Source: Cordilura impudica
Lineage: Eukaryota; Arthropoda; Insecta; Diptera; Scathophagidae
Assembly (NCBI GenBank): GCA_963682025.1
Contig: OY821519.1
Location: forward strand, 96,251,585 to 96,315,584
Direction of reading: 5' to 3'
DNA: 64,000 bases
Shown here: positions 11,701-23,516 of the stretch, one piece after another
How positions within the stretch are numbered: the first letter of the stretch is position 1
Layout: each line of letters begins with the position of its first letter
The notes under the pieces: generated by a model
The model's database searches: none
The model's input: the letters and a program-made list of their open reading frames with translations, nothing else
What the model was told of the DNA's origin: nothing
Program-made: the position numbers and the translations under genes

Positions 11701-11835
11701 ACAAGTAAGAAAATTATATTCGGTCTGGACCGACTATACGATAGCATGTTACATGCTTTTAGAGAAAGGGTTTTAGGTCCAACTAATTGGATTATATTTA
11801 TATGATGACTAGGTCGAAAAATGGACCGATCATAA
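11701..11835 (+). mobile_element. Family A 5' fragment
   Basis: Begins CAAGTAAGAAAATTATATTC with a decayed palindrome and follows family A to TGGACCGATCATAACCATAT, with an internal deletion. The rest of the repeat is absent. It lies 70 bp before the presumed retrotransposon LTR. Confidence 0.65.
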
Positions 11836-11906
11836 CCATATATTCAAGTTTATGTTATCATGTCGAATGATTCCCACAAGTTTCACTGAAATCTGAGACA
11901 GTCGGG

Positions 11907-12474
11907 TGTAGCGTGGTGTATAATACCCACACAGTATACAGTACAATATTTGCAAATGAGGAAATATCAAATATCAATATTTTTGACCACTGCATTGACG
12001 AAACATTGCATGAATGTTTCGTTAGCCATTGTATGTTGATGTTACGCTGGCACACTTGTGTTTATGCTGACTCAAGTGCAGGTATCACATTGTTGTTAAT
12101 ATAGGTAGAATTGTATATTAAAATAAGAACATTTTATGAAAAGTAGTCATAATAATTTTAGCAGTAAAAGACTCAGCTCCTAGATTGAGCTAAAGAACTA
12201 ATAAAAATATAAATAAAACATTAATACTTGATTAAAAATTATCGTGTTTGCTATATGGCGATCCTGCCAGTGCTCCTTAGATGAGCATTGTAAAAGATTA
12301 CAAATAAAAAAAATATATATATAATACAAGTCTTATGCTCTCAAATTGAGCAATCCTGAAAATAATAATAAAAATCACATAATAATTTTGGCCTGGTGGA
12401 TCAGCCACAACGATCCATCAGCTGCACTGAGGGAAGATACTGTCTGTCCTAAAGACAGTAGAGTTTAAAAATCA
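11907..12474 (+). repeat. Putative 5' LTR of a Ty3/gypsy element
   Basis: The interval starts TGTAGCGTGG and ends ...TTTAAAAATCA, giving TG...CA termini. It is followed one base later by TGGCGGAAGTGC, a plausible tRNA primer-binding site starting TGG. An AATAAA lies at about 12208. The 568-bp length fits gypsy-group LTRs. No second LTR was found downstream, so the boundaries rest on the termini and the position of the primer site. Confidence 0.45.
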
Positions 12475-14790
12475 ATGGCGGAAGTGCAAAACCTATCTCC
12501 ATAGAAGAATATAGAAGAAGGACGGGCCAACAGAAAACGAAAGAAGTAAACATCTACATACCCCTGGTGACCAAAAGAAAGAGGAGAGGCGGCTAAGTCG
12601 CAAGACTTAGAAGAGAAAAGGGAATTCTATTGAGAGTCCTCAATGAAACACTACCACCGTGGAACCATAAAAGAAAAAAAAATATATACAAAATAAATAG
12701 CGAAGGAAAATGGGGAGTCGTCAGTCAAAAATAGAGAATCCCAATGCAAATGCTATTAACGGGGTAGAAATAAAAGAAGGCTCAATTGACTTAAAATTAA
12801 TTGAGTGTTGTTTAATAATAATAACCGTACTGATCAGCATAAATTTTGCATTAAATATTTATGCCTTAAACACCAAGAAACTCAAAAAGAAATATTTGAG
12901 CAGGGCCAATGACTTAAACAAAATTTAAATAACAAACAAATCAGGGTTTTGCTAAATGAAAATTATAACAGACTAACGACACCACATAGGACAGCTGCTG
13001 AAAGTTTTTTCTTAGACGGGTGTTAAGGGTGTTAAGGTAAAATTACCAGATACACTCCATGAAGAGGTAAAATGCTTGGTAGATACTGAAAATTCAGAGA
13101 CTATTGGAACCTCTTTGGAAAGTACAGAAGTAAAAATGACACAAACAGTCGTTGACTTTCTGAACACAGCTTCAAAGCTGATCATAGAATTTGATGGAAA
13201 ACCAGAAAATTTGCGTTCCTTTATAGACTCATTACAGTTACTAGAATCCATCAAAGGTAACCACGAGGCTATCGCAGTCTCTTTGATAAAAACGAAGTTA
13301 AAGGGAAGTACAAGAAATTTAATAGGTAATGAGCAAACCATTACTGAGATAATAGATAAACTAAAAAACTCGGTAAAGGGCGAGTCAGTTGAGGTATGGA
13401 CAGCGAAAGTATTGAATACCGACAAAACAATAAAACTGCAAATAATTATTGCGGTGAAATAGAGAATTTAATAAAGTCATTAGAAAATGCCTATTTATCG
13501 GATGGTTTGCCATGCGAATTGGCAGGTAAATATTCAACACAGGTTGCAGTAAAGGCACTAACCAAAAATTGCACCATTGATAAAGTGAGACTTATCATGA
13601 CAGCAGGCCAATTCAGTAACATGAATGAGGCCGATGGCAAATTCGTAAGCAGTTGCACTGAAGCAACAGGGCAACAAAATGCCGTATTATATTTCGGTCA
13701 GAAGTTTAACCGAAATAATAACTACAGACAATACCGTGGAAGGCACAATTACCCACGCAATAATAGTAATAACAGTAACATCGGCAGACCCCAACAAGGA
13801 CCTATTCATAACAGAGGTCAACAAAATCAGAACCACAGACGTAACAGAAATTACGTCAAAGCAGCAGAGTCACATGAAAATGATTCGGAAAACTGCTAAA
13901 ATCCTCTGAGATATATTATAATAACAATACCAACTACATATACAACCTCAACCTCAGCTTAAGTTTTTATGTTAATATAAAAATTAACGACACGAACAAC
14001 ACGGTAACACTGTTGGCAGATATAGGAGCAGACATTTCGGTTATAAAAACTTAACATTTTTATCAAACACAAATTAACAGAAACAGAACAACCACATTGA
14101 GTGGAATAGGACAGGGTAAAATCCGTTCAATGGGTAATTTATTTATTGACCTAAAATTTAGAGGTTTCTTGATACCACATGATTTCCAAGTAGTAGCAAT
14201 ATAATTTTCCAATACCTTGCGGCGGTACCCTTGGAATGGATTTTTTTAAGAAGTATAAATGTATACTGGATTTCAATGGGGATCATGATTACCTCGTACT
14301 ATGACCACCCAATCTGTCGCATGTAATAGAAATTCCACTTACAAACGACTTCAATGGAATAACACTCCCACCAAGGTCAGAAGTGATTCATCAAATCAGG
14401 TTTCCGGAGCTTGAAGACGAAGTACTAAACCAAATCGAAAAGTCATACCAGGTGTCTTTGTACCAAATACACTGGTAAAATCAAGTAACCACCATAAAAT
14501 AGTAACAATTAAGCAAAATAACATAAAAACCGAGAAAATGTCTGACTATGAAATAGTAAAACAAAAACCACATAAAAATAGCCAAAGAAAATCGGAAGTT
14601 TTGGATCTTTAAAAGGGAAAATTTCCTGAACAGTTTAGGACAATTTTAACTAAGCTTTGCTTGGAATACAATGATATTTTTGGGACTGAAACAATTACTA
14701 CCAACAATTTCTATGAACAAAATATGAGATAAAGGATAATCAACTAACGTACATTAAAAATTATCGCATACCAGAATCTCATAAATTTAA
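12475..14790 (+). pseudogene. Ty3/gypsy-type retrotransposon internal region: gag, protease, start of RT; truncated
   Basis: A small frame (12710-12928, MGSRQSKIENPN...) has one hydrophobic segment. Gag follows at about 13020-13899, with FDGKPENLRSFIDSLQLLES and IKTKLKGSTRNLIGNEQTI. A single-base frame change at about 13422 leads into RQNNKTANNYCGEIENL. Gag ends in an Asn/Arg-rich basic tail (nucleocapsid-like, no CCHC knuckle). Protease text LLADIGADISVIK at about 14015 has Ile where the active site normally has Thr or Ser (DTGA), followed by a stop. Later pieces (LCLEYNDIFGTETITTNNFY, ~14660) match the lead-in to reverse transcriptase, and the element stops at about 14790 without RT, RNase H, integrase or 3' LTR. 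It resembles the 412/mdg1 group; group assignment is uncertain. Confidence 0.65.
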
Positions 14791-15603
14791 ATTTTAAATT
14801 TATTGTTGTAAGTATTATTGGCAATTAAACATATTAACATTAATTTAAAAAATTTAATCGGGCTTTTATACCTTTCACAGCACTGTGTACTTATTCATTC
14901 GTGTCATGGTCCAAAAGTGTTATCCTCGTAAATTACAAATAATTGAAGCAATTGCCTTATTTTAAGTCATAGGGCGAGAATATTGCAAAACAGGGGACAA
15001 TTTGTTAATATTTTTACCCCCTTAACCTACAAAAAGGCGATAGCCCCAACTATTTGCAATTTGCAAGGGTAACACTTTTAGAACTTTTCACATTAGTGTT
15101 AGCAACCTTGGTTATAATAATGTGTTTAGAAAACGTGTGGTTGTCAAAGATTCGACACAGGCGAATTTAGTTGTTTTTTGTTAATGAAGCGTTAAACAGG
15201 TGCCAAAACAAGTGACAAAAAATATAAAATTAAAGAGAAATTATGTTTTAAACAATAAGTCTTTAAATTTTTGAAAATTATTATTTTAATGATATTATTT
15301 TTGTAATATCCTCCACACCACTGTGCAGACGGTTTATATCTAGTTGTCATTCAATTTATATCGCATCGAAAAATTAATTTGTGACCCAATATATTGTATA
15401 TATATTTGATCATTATATCAACTCGAGTCGATGTAGTCTGTCGGTTGAAATCGCGCTCATTCCCAAAATAAACCATTTACCTCGGTAAAATTGGGATAAT
15501 ATAGTTTGTCATTACAGGTGGTTGCTATTAAAAATGGGGTTAATAGGACATCATTGTGCCAAGATATGGCCTAAAATGTGGAGACACCTCTAAAAAGGCC
15601 AAA
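14791..15603. other. No recognised gene
   Basis: AT-rich DNA. Two similar short motifs, TATACCTTTCACAGCACTGTG (14868) and CTCCACACCACTGTGCAG (15311), resemble common fly repeat ends but I could not tie them to an element. No exon-like frames. Confidence 0.4.
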
Positions 15604-16400
15604 ACTAGTAAGAAAATTATAGTCGGTCTAGACCGACTATACGACACCCTATACCATGGTTTAGAGACCCCATATCTTCGTTCCAACTAATTGGATATAG
15701 AAAATAAACATAAACCAAATTTGAGTGGGATTTTAATTAATTTTCTTGGCTGCAGATATGAAAAAGTTCATATCGGATACTATATCTATATGGGGACTAG
15801 GTCCAAAAATGGACCGATCCTGATCATGTTTGGTAAAGTCTCTTCTATTTTGCAAAAATATATACAAACAAAATTTGAGAAGAATCAGTGCAATATTTTT
15901 GTTTTTTGATAGCTTTAAGTGAAGATCGGGAAGCAGCTCTATATGGGGCCTATGACTAAGGGTTGTCCCATAGGGATCATTTTTGGACTACTCATTAACG
16001 GATGTAATAAACGCATACAAACCCTATTTGAGTAAGATCTATATGACAATTTGGATCTTATGGCAATTTATGTCGATTTCATAGGGGTCATTTGTATGGG
16101 GGCTAGGTCTGAACATGGACCGATTGTCACCAATTTCAATAGCGGTCATTCCATGGCCGACAAAAGCTTAAATACCAAATTTCATCAAAATATATTCATA
16201 TTTGCGACCTGTAGTTTGATTACAAAGTTTACATGGACACACAGACGGACGGACGGACGGACATCGTTAAATCGAATCAGATAGTAATTCTGATTCGATC
16301 GGTATAATAAAAGATTGGTCTAGGTCAAATTATTTTGGTAGTTACAAACAGCAGCACAAAGTCATTATACCCAAACCACATAGTGGTATAGGGTATAAAA
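15604..16400 (+). mobile_element. Family A, full-length copy
   Basis: Complete from CTAGTAAGAAAATTATAGTC with the intact 24-bp palindrome to CATAGTGGTATAGGGTATAA, about 797 bp. It contains (GGAC)n at 16245-16260. The short frames inside it are shadows of the repeat. Confidence 0.8.
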
Positions 16401-16435
16401 AGGATTCGATTAATTATAATAATTAAATTCTGCAA

Positions 16436-17434
16436 TTTTTATACCCTATATCGCTGTGTGTGTGTGCTATCGGGTTCTGTATTTATATGGGGACTAGGTC
16501 GAAAAGTAAACCGATCCTCTGACCATATTTGGTAAAGTCACTTATATTTTTAAAAAATATATACAAACCAAATTTGAAAAAAATCTGTGCAATATTTTTG
16601 TTTTTTCATAGATTTAAGTGAAGATCGGGAAGCAGCTCTATATGGGGCCTATGACTAAGAATTGTCCTGTTGGGTGAAGTTGCCCAAGCCCTCGGTATCC
16701 AATGGTAGATTGTCAATGCAAAGTATAAGAATTTTTATTTTATATAAACTTGATTTTATTAACTTGTACAATAGCGTTAAAATTCTTGATTTTAAAATTT
16801 ATTGAACTAGTTAGTTATAATTGAAAAATTTAATTATCAACTAACTTTTTTCGTTTGGACCCAGAGCTAACCTTCTTTAATAGAACAAGCACTGTACATA
16901 ATTAAATGTAAGAAAATGGCTATTTATAAAGTAGAAACTGTTATTAAAAAATGCCGCGTGGAAAATAAAATACACTAGCGATTAGACAGGGGCGGTAACA
17001 GTCCTATAGGGATTATTTTTGGACTACTGATTAATAGATATAATAAACACATACAAACCCAATTTGACTGATATCTATGTGATAAATTGGATCTTGTGGC
17101 AATTTATGTCGATTTAATAGGGGTCACTTGTGTAGGGAATAGGTCTGAAGATGGGCGAATTTAACCAAGTTCAATAGCGTTCATCCTATGGCCGAGAAAA
17201 GCTAATATACAAAATTCCACCAAAATATATTCATATTTGCGACCTCTACTTTGATTACAAGGTTTACATGAACACACAGACGGACAGACGCACGGACGTC
17301 GCTAAATCGACTCAGAAAGTGATTCTGAGTCGATCGTTATAATATTAGATGGGTCTAAGTCAAATAATTTTGGTAGTTACAAACAGCAACACAAAGTCAT
17401 TAAACCCAAACCACATAGTGGTATAGGGTATAAA
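16436..17434 (+). mobile_element. Family A copy split by a solo LTR
   Basis: The 5' end is missing or rearranged (a TG-rich stretch at 16453). The copy is recognisable from CTATCGGGTTCTGTATTTAT at 16467. It runs to ATGACTAAGAATTGTCC, is broken at 16668-17000, and resumes at GTCCTATAGGGATTATTTTT to end at 17434 in GTATAGGGTATAAAA. Confidence 0.75.
16668..17000. repeat. Solo LTR with 4-bp target duplication GTCC
   Basis: This 333-bp insert begins TGTTGGGTGAAG and ends GGGGCGGTAACA, so it has TGTT...AACA ends. It is flanked by GTCC at 16664-16667 and 17001-17004. Removing it and one GTCC restores the family A sequence AATTGTCCTATAGGGATT exactly. A TATTTATAAAG box (~16921) and an AAAATAAAATA stretch (~16966) fit promoter and polyadenylation functions. 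BEL/Pao and gypsy LTRs both fit; lineage unresolved. Confidence 0.7.
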
Positions 17435-17502
17435 AAACCTCAGTGTGTTTGTTGTTATAATTGTTGTTGTATAACATATACAGCTGCCAAAATAAAAATA
17501 AA

Positions 17503-17754
17503 ATGGTGCAAATATATTACCCCCACCAACAAACACTGCATCAGTTATGTTATGAGAAACGGTGGTTCATGAGTTCGTCGTCCATGTGCGAAATTATTTT
17601 ATTTTCAATTCTTATTTGTTTACTACTACATGTTATTAAATTTTTTGTTTATTTCATTATTCAATTTAATATTTCAAATATTTTATATATATTTGATATA
17701 AACAGTGAATTAAATCCAGATGTTGATGTAAACCATACAATCAAGCGGAAGTAA
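17503..17754 (+). CDS. Possible small single-pass membrane protein, unrecognised
   Basis: An 83-residue frame starts at 17503 in a good fly context (AAAATGG). It can also be read from 17461. It has a polar N-terminus (MVQIYYPHQQTLHQ), a strongly hydrophobic stretch at residues ~28-62 (EIILFSILICLLLHVIKFF...), an acidic stretch (SELNPDVDVN) and a basic end HTIKRK. It lies in DNA not covered by any repeat family I recognise, directly after a family A copy. I do not recognise the protein. The hydrophobic part is AT-rich and could arise by chance, so this is only a candidate. Confidence 0.25.
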   Translation: MVQIYYPHQQTLHQLCYEKRWFMSSSSMCEIILFSILICLLLHVIKFFVYFIIQFNISNILYIFDINSELNPDVDVNHTIKRK

Positions 17755-17759
17755 ACAAA

Positions 17760-18520
17760 GATTCGAATTTAACGTTTACTTGCTATTTTCTTAACATGGA
17801 AATCTCGTTGACTCACCCTATTTGTGAAATTAATTTATGGTAAATATAAAACGCCCGGTTATATAACTTTTTTTTAGTGTGGACAAGAACCACTAAGCTA
17901 TTTAGTATAAAAAAAGCGGCAATCTATTACAAAAAGGTAGCGGCGACAACCAAATCGGATTACATACGGTATAAATACATACTAATCAAATAAATAAATA
18001 ATAAATAATATATAAATATAAATAATAGAAAAAAAATATCAAACAAATGTTAAAGATAAAATAGAGTGGGATAGCTAAATTTAAAGGAAGTTTTCTGTTT
18101 CTCCAGGATATACTAGACTTAATAAACAAACACAAAAACTTTCGGCCGAAGAACATAAAAATTAAAAATAAATAATTCGGTAAATTTGAGTAGTTTAATC
18201 GGATATCTCGAATAATTTTTAAATGCGTTTGTGACCGTTCAGCGTCTGTGTAATCAACAAGTAGAGTCAAGTGACTCCGTTATTTGTTTGGAAACAAAAA
18301 AAAATTCTATTGTTGAAAAATTACAAATATATAGAAATCAAAAAAGATGTGGTAAAAGGCTTTGTTTTTAAACATTATAAAAACAAAAAGCAACCATATT
18401 ACAATATACAGAGCATTTTGTTTTCCAACGATTATTTTCCAAAATCTGTCCAATCTTGATGAATTCAATTAAACAAGAAAAAAAATTGTTTCCCAATTTA
18501 TTTAAGCTTTTATGCTTACC
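17760..18520. other. No recognised gene
   Basis: AT-rich DNA with simple AATAAATAAATAATA tracts near 17990. Short frames on both strands show no domain or splice support. Confidence 0.4.
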
Positions 18521-19128
18521 TGTGGTCAGGGGTATAACGAAATTGGGCTGAAGTCTGTAACTAAAGATAGAACTTAGACCAACCTTTTGAGTCGATTTAG
18601 CGACGTCCCTCCTATCTTATGTTTGTCCCTCTGTGTGTCTATGTAAATCTTGTAATCAAACATCAGGCCGCATATATGAATATATTTTGATGAAATTTGC
18701 TATATAAGTTTTTATCGACCATAGGAAGAATGCTGTTGCAATTGGTGAAAATCGATACATGTTCAGACCTAGCCCCCAAACAAATAACGCCTATGAAAAT
18801 AACTTAAATTGTCACAAGAGCCAGATTATTTAAATCTATCAAAAAACAAAAATATTGAACAGATTATTCTCAAATTTGGTTTGTAAATGTTTTCGCAAAA
18901 ATTAAAGTTTTTTATTAAATATAAGTGAAATAGGTGTATTTTTGGGCCTAGTCCCATTCGGTATGAACCTTTTCATATATGCACGCAAACAAATTAATAA
19001 CAACGCCTCTAAAATTTGGTTTATGCTTCTTTCTATATCAAATTATTTGGAAATAAGACGTTTTCTCTACACGCATGGTATAGGGCATCGTATAGTCAGT
19101 CTAGATCGACTATAATTTTCTTACTTGT
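18521..19128 (-). mobile_element. Family A copy, diverged
   Basis: Reverse copy from TGTGGTCAGGGGTATAACGA to AGTCTAGATCGACTATAATT TTCTTACTTG (split for length), with internal deletions around 18835. The (GTCC)n tract at 18605 has decayed. Confidence 0.65.
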
Positions 19129-19156
19129 TTTTATGTGTATTTATTATCACCACTAA

Positions 19157-19783
19157 AGGCCAGTTTACGCTACCACACTTTGTAATACGACCTGTCAAAA
19201 AGTCGAGTATTATGAAAAAGTCGTATCATGTAAATGCTTATGTTATGAAATTGACACTCTGTAGGATTTTATTTTCAAAGTCCGACGGTTTTAGAAGCAT
19301 GTCTAAAAACTTGCGATTTTCATCGGACCGGAGTTATTTTATTGGTAATGTTAAAAAGAAGGTAAAAAAAAACAAAGCAAGTGGAAATAAAATATTTATT
19401 ATTTATTTATTTATATTAATTACAATGCAGAGTAAATTTGTATTCTAATTTGGGTCCAGGGATAAGCCGGGTGGCACAGACCATTTGGATGGTTTTTGCA
19501 GCGACAGACAAAAAGCGCTGGTGGGAATCGAACCCACGACCCCCGCATGATAGGCGAGCACGCTACCTACTCACCTACCGGGGCGTTTAGGAAATAAAAT
19601 ATAAATTTCAAATAAATTGTTTGTTATTCTAAACGGCTGTTTTCATAAGACTTGAGTGTGATGGTGTAAACGGCCTAAGTATGCAAAAATAATGTCGGTA
19701 CTACTTTATGACAGTCCGATGAATTTCATCGGATTTTCATTTCGAAAAATCGTACGACTGAGTGGTATCGCGTAAATGGGGCT
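19157..19783. mobile_element. MITE with ~20-bp terminal inverted repeats, hosting a SINE
   Basis: The left end GGCCAGTTTACGCTACCAC (19158) is matched in reverse by the right end (inverse GCCCCATTTACGCGATACCAC, cut here to its core), ending at 19783. A further GTGTAAACGGCCTAA copy of the end motif occurs at 19662. There is no coding capacity. Target duplication is unclear. The end motif resembles PIF/Harbinger-like MITEs, but I cannot confirm that. A SINE sits inside at 19396-19589. Confidence 0.5.
19396..19589 (-). mobile_element. tRNA-derived SINE with perfect 13-bp target duplication
   Basis: On the minus strand the head carries a Pol III A box (TAGGTGAGTAGG) and a consensus B box (GGTTCGATTCC). 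A foldable anticodon arm CTCGC-CTATCAT-GCGGG gives anticodon ATC. The 5' and 3' acceptor strands do not pair, so this is a tRNA-like head, not a tRNA gene. A tRNA-unrelated body follows, then a tail of (AAAT)-type repeats at the low-coordinate end. GGAAATAAAATAT flanks it at 19383-19395 and 19590-19602, the mark of LINE-driven insertion. Confidence 0.8.
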
Positions 19784-19795
19784 TAAGGTTCAGTT

Positions 19796-20050
19796 CAAAA
19801 ATATACTCTGTAGGTCCACTTTTAGTCATAGTTCCCATATATAAAGCTGATTCCCGATCTTCCATATCAAAAAACAAAAATATTGCTTAGATTTTTTTAT
19901 AAAATTTTGTTTATATGTGTTATTGAGAAAAGTAAGAGACTTTAACAAATAAGGTTATAATCGGTCTACATTTTGGCCTAGACCCATTTAAAAATAACAG
20001 TAGATATCAACTTTTCATATCGACCACATAGTGGTATATAAAAAGGTTCT
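19796..20050 (-). mobile_element. Family A fragment, rearranged
   Basis: Internal family A text in reverse (TTAGTCATAGTTCCCATATA, GATTCCCGATCTTC, ATATCAACTTTTCATATCG). It is then joined abruptly to the forward-sense end motif CCACATAGTGGTATATAAAA, which shows rearrangement. Confidence 0.6.
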
Positions 20051-20322
20051 AGAATAGTGTGACATTTCTCTTTTTATGCGTTATTTGATCTGTTAATCAA
20101 AGAATTTTTAAAACTTAATCGCTTTCTAAATACAAATACGGTTTTCATGTTGTGTGTTACTGTTATTTTCTTTTCAGCACCCGGCTTTGCATTAAGCAAT
20201 TTTTTGACCTCTTCAGACACAAAATTTTTTAACTCAAAATCTTTAAAAATTATTTTCCTCTAATTCAATTTTTTTCCTAAAATATTTAAAAGTGTTTTTG
20301 TTTTTGTTACAAAAAAGAAACT

Positions 20323-21083
20323 ATTAGGAAATTATAGTCGGTCTAGACCGACTATACGATACCCTATACCATGGCTTAGAGACCCTATCTCTTCGGTCCA
20401 ACTAATTCTATATAGAAAATAAGCATAAACCAAATTTGAGTGGCATTGTTACTAATTTTTTTGGCTGCAGATATGAAAAAGTTCATATCGGGTGCTATAT
20501 TTTTATGGGGACTTGGTCGAAATATGGACCGATCCTGACCATATTTGGTAAAGTCACTTAAATTTTTTTTAAAAATATATACAAACCAAACTTGAGAAAA
20601 ATCTTTGCAATGTTTTTGTTTTTTGATAGATTTAAGTGAAGATCGGGAAGCAGCTCTATATGGGGCCCATGACTAAAAATTGTCCTATAGGGATTATTTT
20701 TCGACTACTGATTAATGGATATAATAAACACATACAAACCCAATTTGACCTAGATCTATATGATAATTTGGATCTTATGGCAATTTATGTCGATTTCATA
20801 GGGGTCATTTGCATGGGGACTAGGTCTGAACGTGGACCGAATTTCACCAATTTCCTATGGCCGATAAAAGCTCATATACCAGATTTCATCAAAATATATT
20901 CATATTTGCGACCTGTAGTTTGATTACAACGACGGACGGGCGAACATCGCTAAATCGACTCATAAAGTGATTCTGAGTCGATCGGCATAATAAAAGATGG
21001 GTCTAGGTCAAATATTTTTGGTAGTTACAAACAGTAGCACAAAGTCATTATACCCAACCCACATGGTGGTATAGGGTATAAAA
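20323..21083 (+). mobile_element. Family A copy
   Basis: Near-complete forward copy with the intact palindrome at 20333. It ends at GGTATAGGGTATAAAAA. Part of the (GACG)n region is deleted. Confidence 0.75.
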
Positions 21084-21603
21084 ATAAATCAGGAAAGAAA
21101 ATCGTACTAAATAAGGAATAAGGCCATTGATGGCCATAGGAAATAAAAATAAACGAAATTTTAGTGAGTTTGAAATGTATTTATTCCCTGGAATACGACA
21201 CGAATACGGTATACACAACGTATAAGTAATAATTGAACCGGCAATTAAAAACGAGTCAGTGAGTCATAATGGTCCGATTATGAAACTCCAAAAAAAAAAA
21301 CTTGGTATTGGCATCTCGTTATAATGGCATTACTTGATACCAAATATTTCGTTGAAAAAGCAACTGCAAATCTAGCATGACGAAACTATTTTATTGTCAT
21401 ATTATATGTTTTTGGGGTTGGATATCAGGGCGTTGCATCAAAAACGTTTTTTTTCGCTTTTTGCAGTTCTTAAAGCGGGATATGAATTGTTATTACCCAA
21501 AAGATTTTTGAAAAATGTTTCAGACTTTTCGGAGGTGCATGCGATTTTATCCAAAAAAATAGGTTATGATATATAATGTATATTATCTCGTGCTTTATTT
21601 TCA
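21084..21603. other. No recognised gene
   Basis: Mixed-composition DNA with a poly-A run at 21291. A short frame at 21394-21576 shows no recognisable domain. Nothing else could be supported. Confidence 0.4.
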
Positions 21604-22768
21604 CTAGCAGATTCTAGCGCTCGAAATTCGAGTGCAATTTCTAGGCAGCATTATTTTTCAATTTAGCCAATTCACAAACCAACACTTTTATGGTTTTTTA
21701 TTATTGTAAATGAAGATAACAAACTAATTAACAAACATATTAACAAATTTAATAAAACACACCCCAACAAGCATTTTTGTTTGCTATCAACTTGAGGTGC
21801 ATTTGAGATCAATTACATTTCTCAAATCTCCAACGTTAATTCTCAAATGCACCTCAATAGTCCGATTATAGTCTTCTCAACTTAAAAGGCACATTTTTTA
21901 TATGGTGATTTTCTTAGTTATAAAATTGAGAAATTTGTGATTCTCAACTTGATAGCAAAGAAATTTCTCCAATCGGTATCAAATGGAAGGTACGGAATTG
22001 CCATATGTATTAAAAAAATTATACCAATTTTAGAAATGAAAACAATGTACTTTTTTTTAATGTTTCAATTTAATTTCATTACATATTTAACATAATTATG
22101 TACATGCTAATATTTTTTAAAATTTAGAATTAAAAGTAAATGAATTAATTATTTGTACATTTTATGAATATTAATATTAAATCTGTCATAAATAAGAATT
22201 TAAATTAAAAAATTCTACAAAAAGTAGAAATAATTAAAAATATATTAATTAATTATTTGTACTTTTTTGGCATTTTTTAATTTAATTTATAATATATAAA
22301 TAAAATATATAAATCATATCTCAAACTTAAGACCAATCGTATTCAAGTTGAACAAATGTTTGGTCTCAAGTGGAGAAAAGTGTTGGATATCCAACTGAGA
22401 GTTAAAATATTTCTCAAAGATTGGAAAAAATGTCTCAACTTGATGTCAAGTTGAAAGCAAACAAGAAGAAAAATTGTTAAACTCAAGTTGAGAATTACAT
22501 TGGACATCAATTTGAGAACTTAAGTTTTCTCCAACATTGGAGAAATAAATTTCAATGCATTCTGGGACACAGTATATGTATAATTTTATGTATGTGTTAG
22601 TAGCAACTTTAAAAGCAATTTACTCAAAATAAAGGAAAAAATGTAAAAATCTGTAAATCTGCAAAAAGGCTAAAAATATATACCTTTTAAATAATATACG
22701 CTTGGTCAAAATCGGGATAAAACGGTAAAACAAAACATCGGTCACAAGATATCGCCTAGCCTATTAAT
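21604..22768 (-). mobile_element. Helitron-like family B copy split by another element
   Basis: Reverse copy: the CTAGCAGATTCTAGCGCTCG end is at 21605. It is continuous to AATAAAACACAC (21762), interrupted at about 21763-22569, and resumes ACACAGTATATGTATAATTT to ATTAATATTGTAGA at 22768. Confidence 0.65.
21763..22569. mobile_element. Unclassified element rich in TCAACTTGA motifs
   Basis: About 807 bp. Its ends form a short imperfect inverted repeat: CCCAACAAGCATTT at the left, inverse CCCAGAATGCATTG at the right. Possible ACAC duplicates flank it. At least ten direct or inverted copies of CTCAACTTGA-like sequence cluster in the outer thirds (for example CTATCAACTTGAGG, TCTCAACTTGATAGC, GTCAAGTTGAAAGC, ACTCAAGTTGAGAA). 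The centre is very AT-rich and has no frame of note. Confidence 0.5.
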
Positions 22769-23019
22769 ATTGTAGATTATATTTAAGTGTATTGAAATAA
22801 TAAAAATATATGGTTTAATAAAAATGTTCTTTAAACAATAAAAAAATTTACTGTTAATATAAAAATAAATGTTTATCTTGGAATAATTAAAATAAATCTA
22901 TGTACTGAAATAATTCAAATAAATGATTCAATAAAAATTGGTTTTTTCATATAATATATAGCCCGCTGAAAGTTTTGAATAAAAATTTGGCCCGCATAGC
23001 GATTTGGGTTGGCCAGGCC

Positions 23020-23516
23020 TTGTCTAGACCGACCATACCATGCGTTTAGAGACCCTATCTCTTAAGTACAACTAATTAGATGTAGAAAATAAGCATAAAC
23101 AAAACTTGAATGGCATTGTCCTTAAATTTTTTGCCTTCGGATATAAAAAAGTTCATGCTATATATATGTATATGGGGAATAGGTCGATATATCGATCAAT
23201 CCTGAATAATTTTGGTAAGATCACTTATTTTTTGCAAAAATATATACAAACCAAATTTGCTAAGTCTGTGCAATATTATCTATTTTTGATAGATTTAAGT
23301 AAAGATTGGGAACCAGCTTCATATGGGGGCTATGACTAAGAATTGTACTGTAGGATTAATATTTCGACTACTGATAAATGGATGTAATAAACATACACGA
23401 ACCCAATTTCACCGAGACCTATATGATAATTTGGATATTATCGCAATTTAAGTAGTCATTTGTATGGGGACTAGGTTTGAACATGGACCGATTTTCACCA
23501 ATTTCAACAGCGTTCA
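23020..23516 (+). mobile_element. Family A copy, truncated at a microsatellite
   Basis: Begins at CTTGTCTAGACCGACCATAC with half the palindrome, then family A through to AACAGCGTTCATCC. The next family base would continue TATGGCC; instead a (CATATC)n array begins. The family 3' end is missing. Confidence 0.7.

Noticed and set aside
19510..19587. A tRNA gene on the minus strand
   Set aside because: A and B boxes and the anticodon arm are good, but the acceptor strands do not pair, the anticodon would be ATC, and a SINE body, tail and target duplications surround it.
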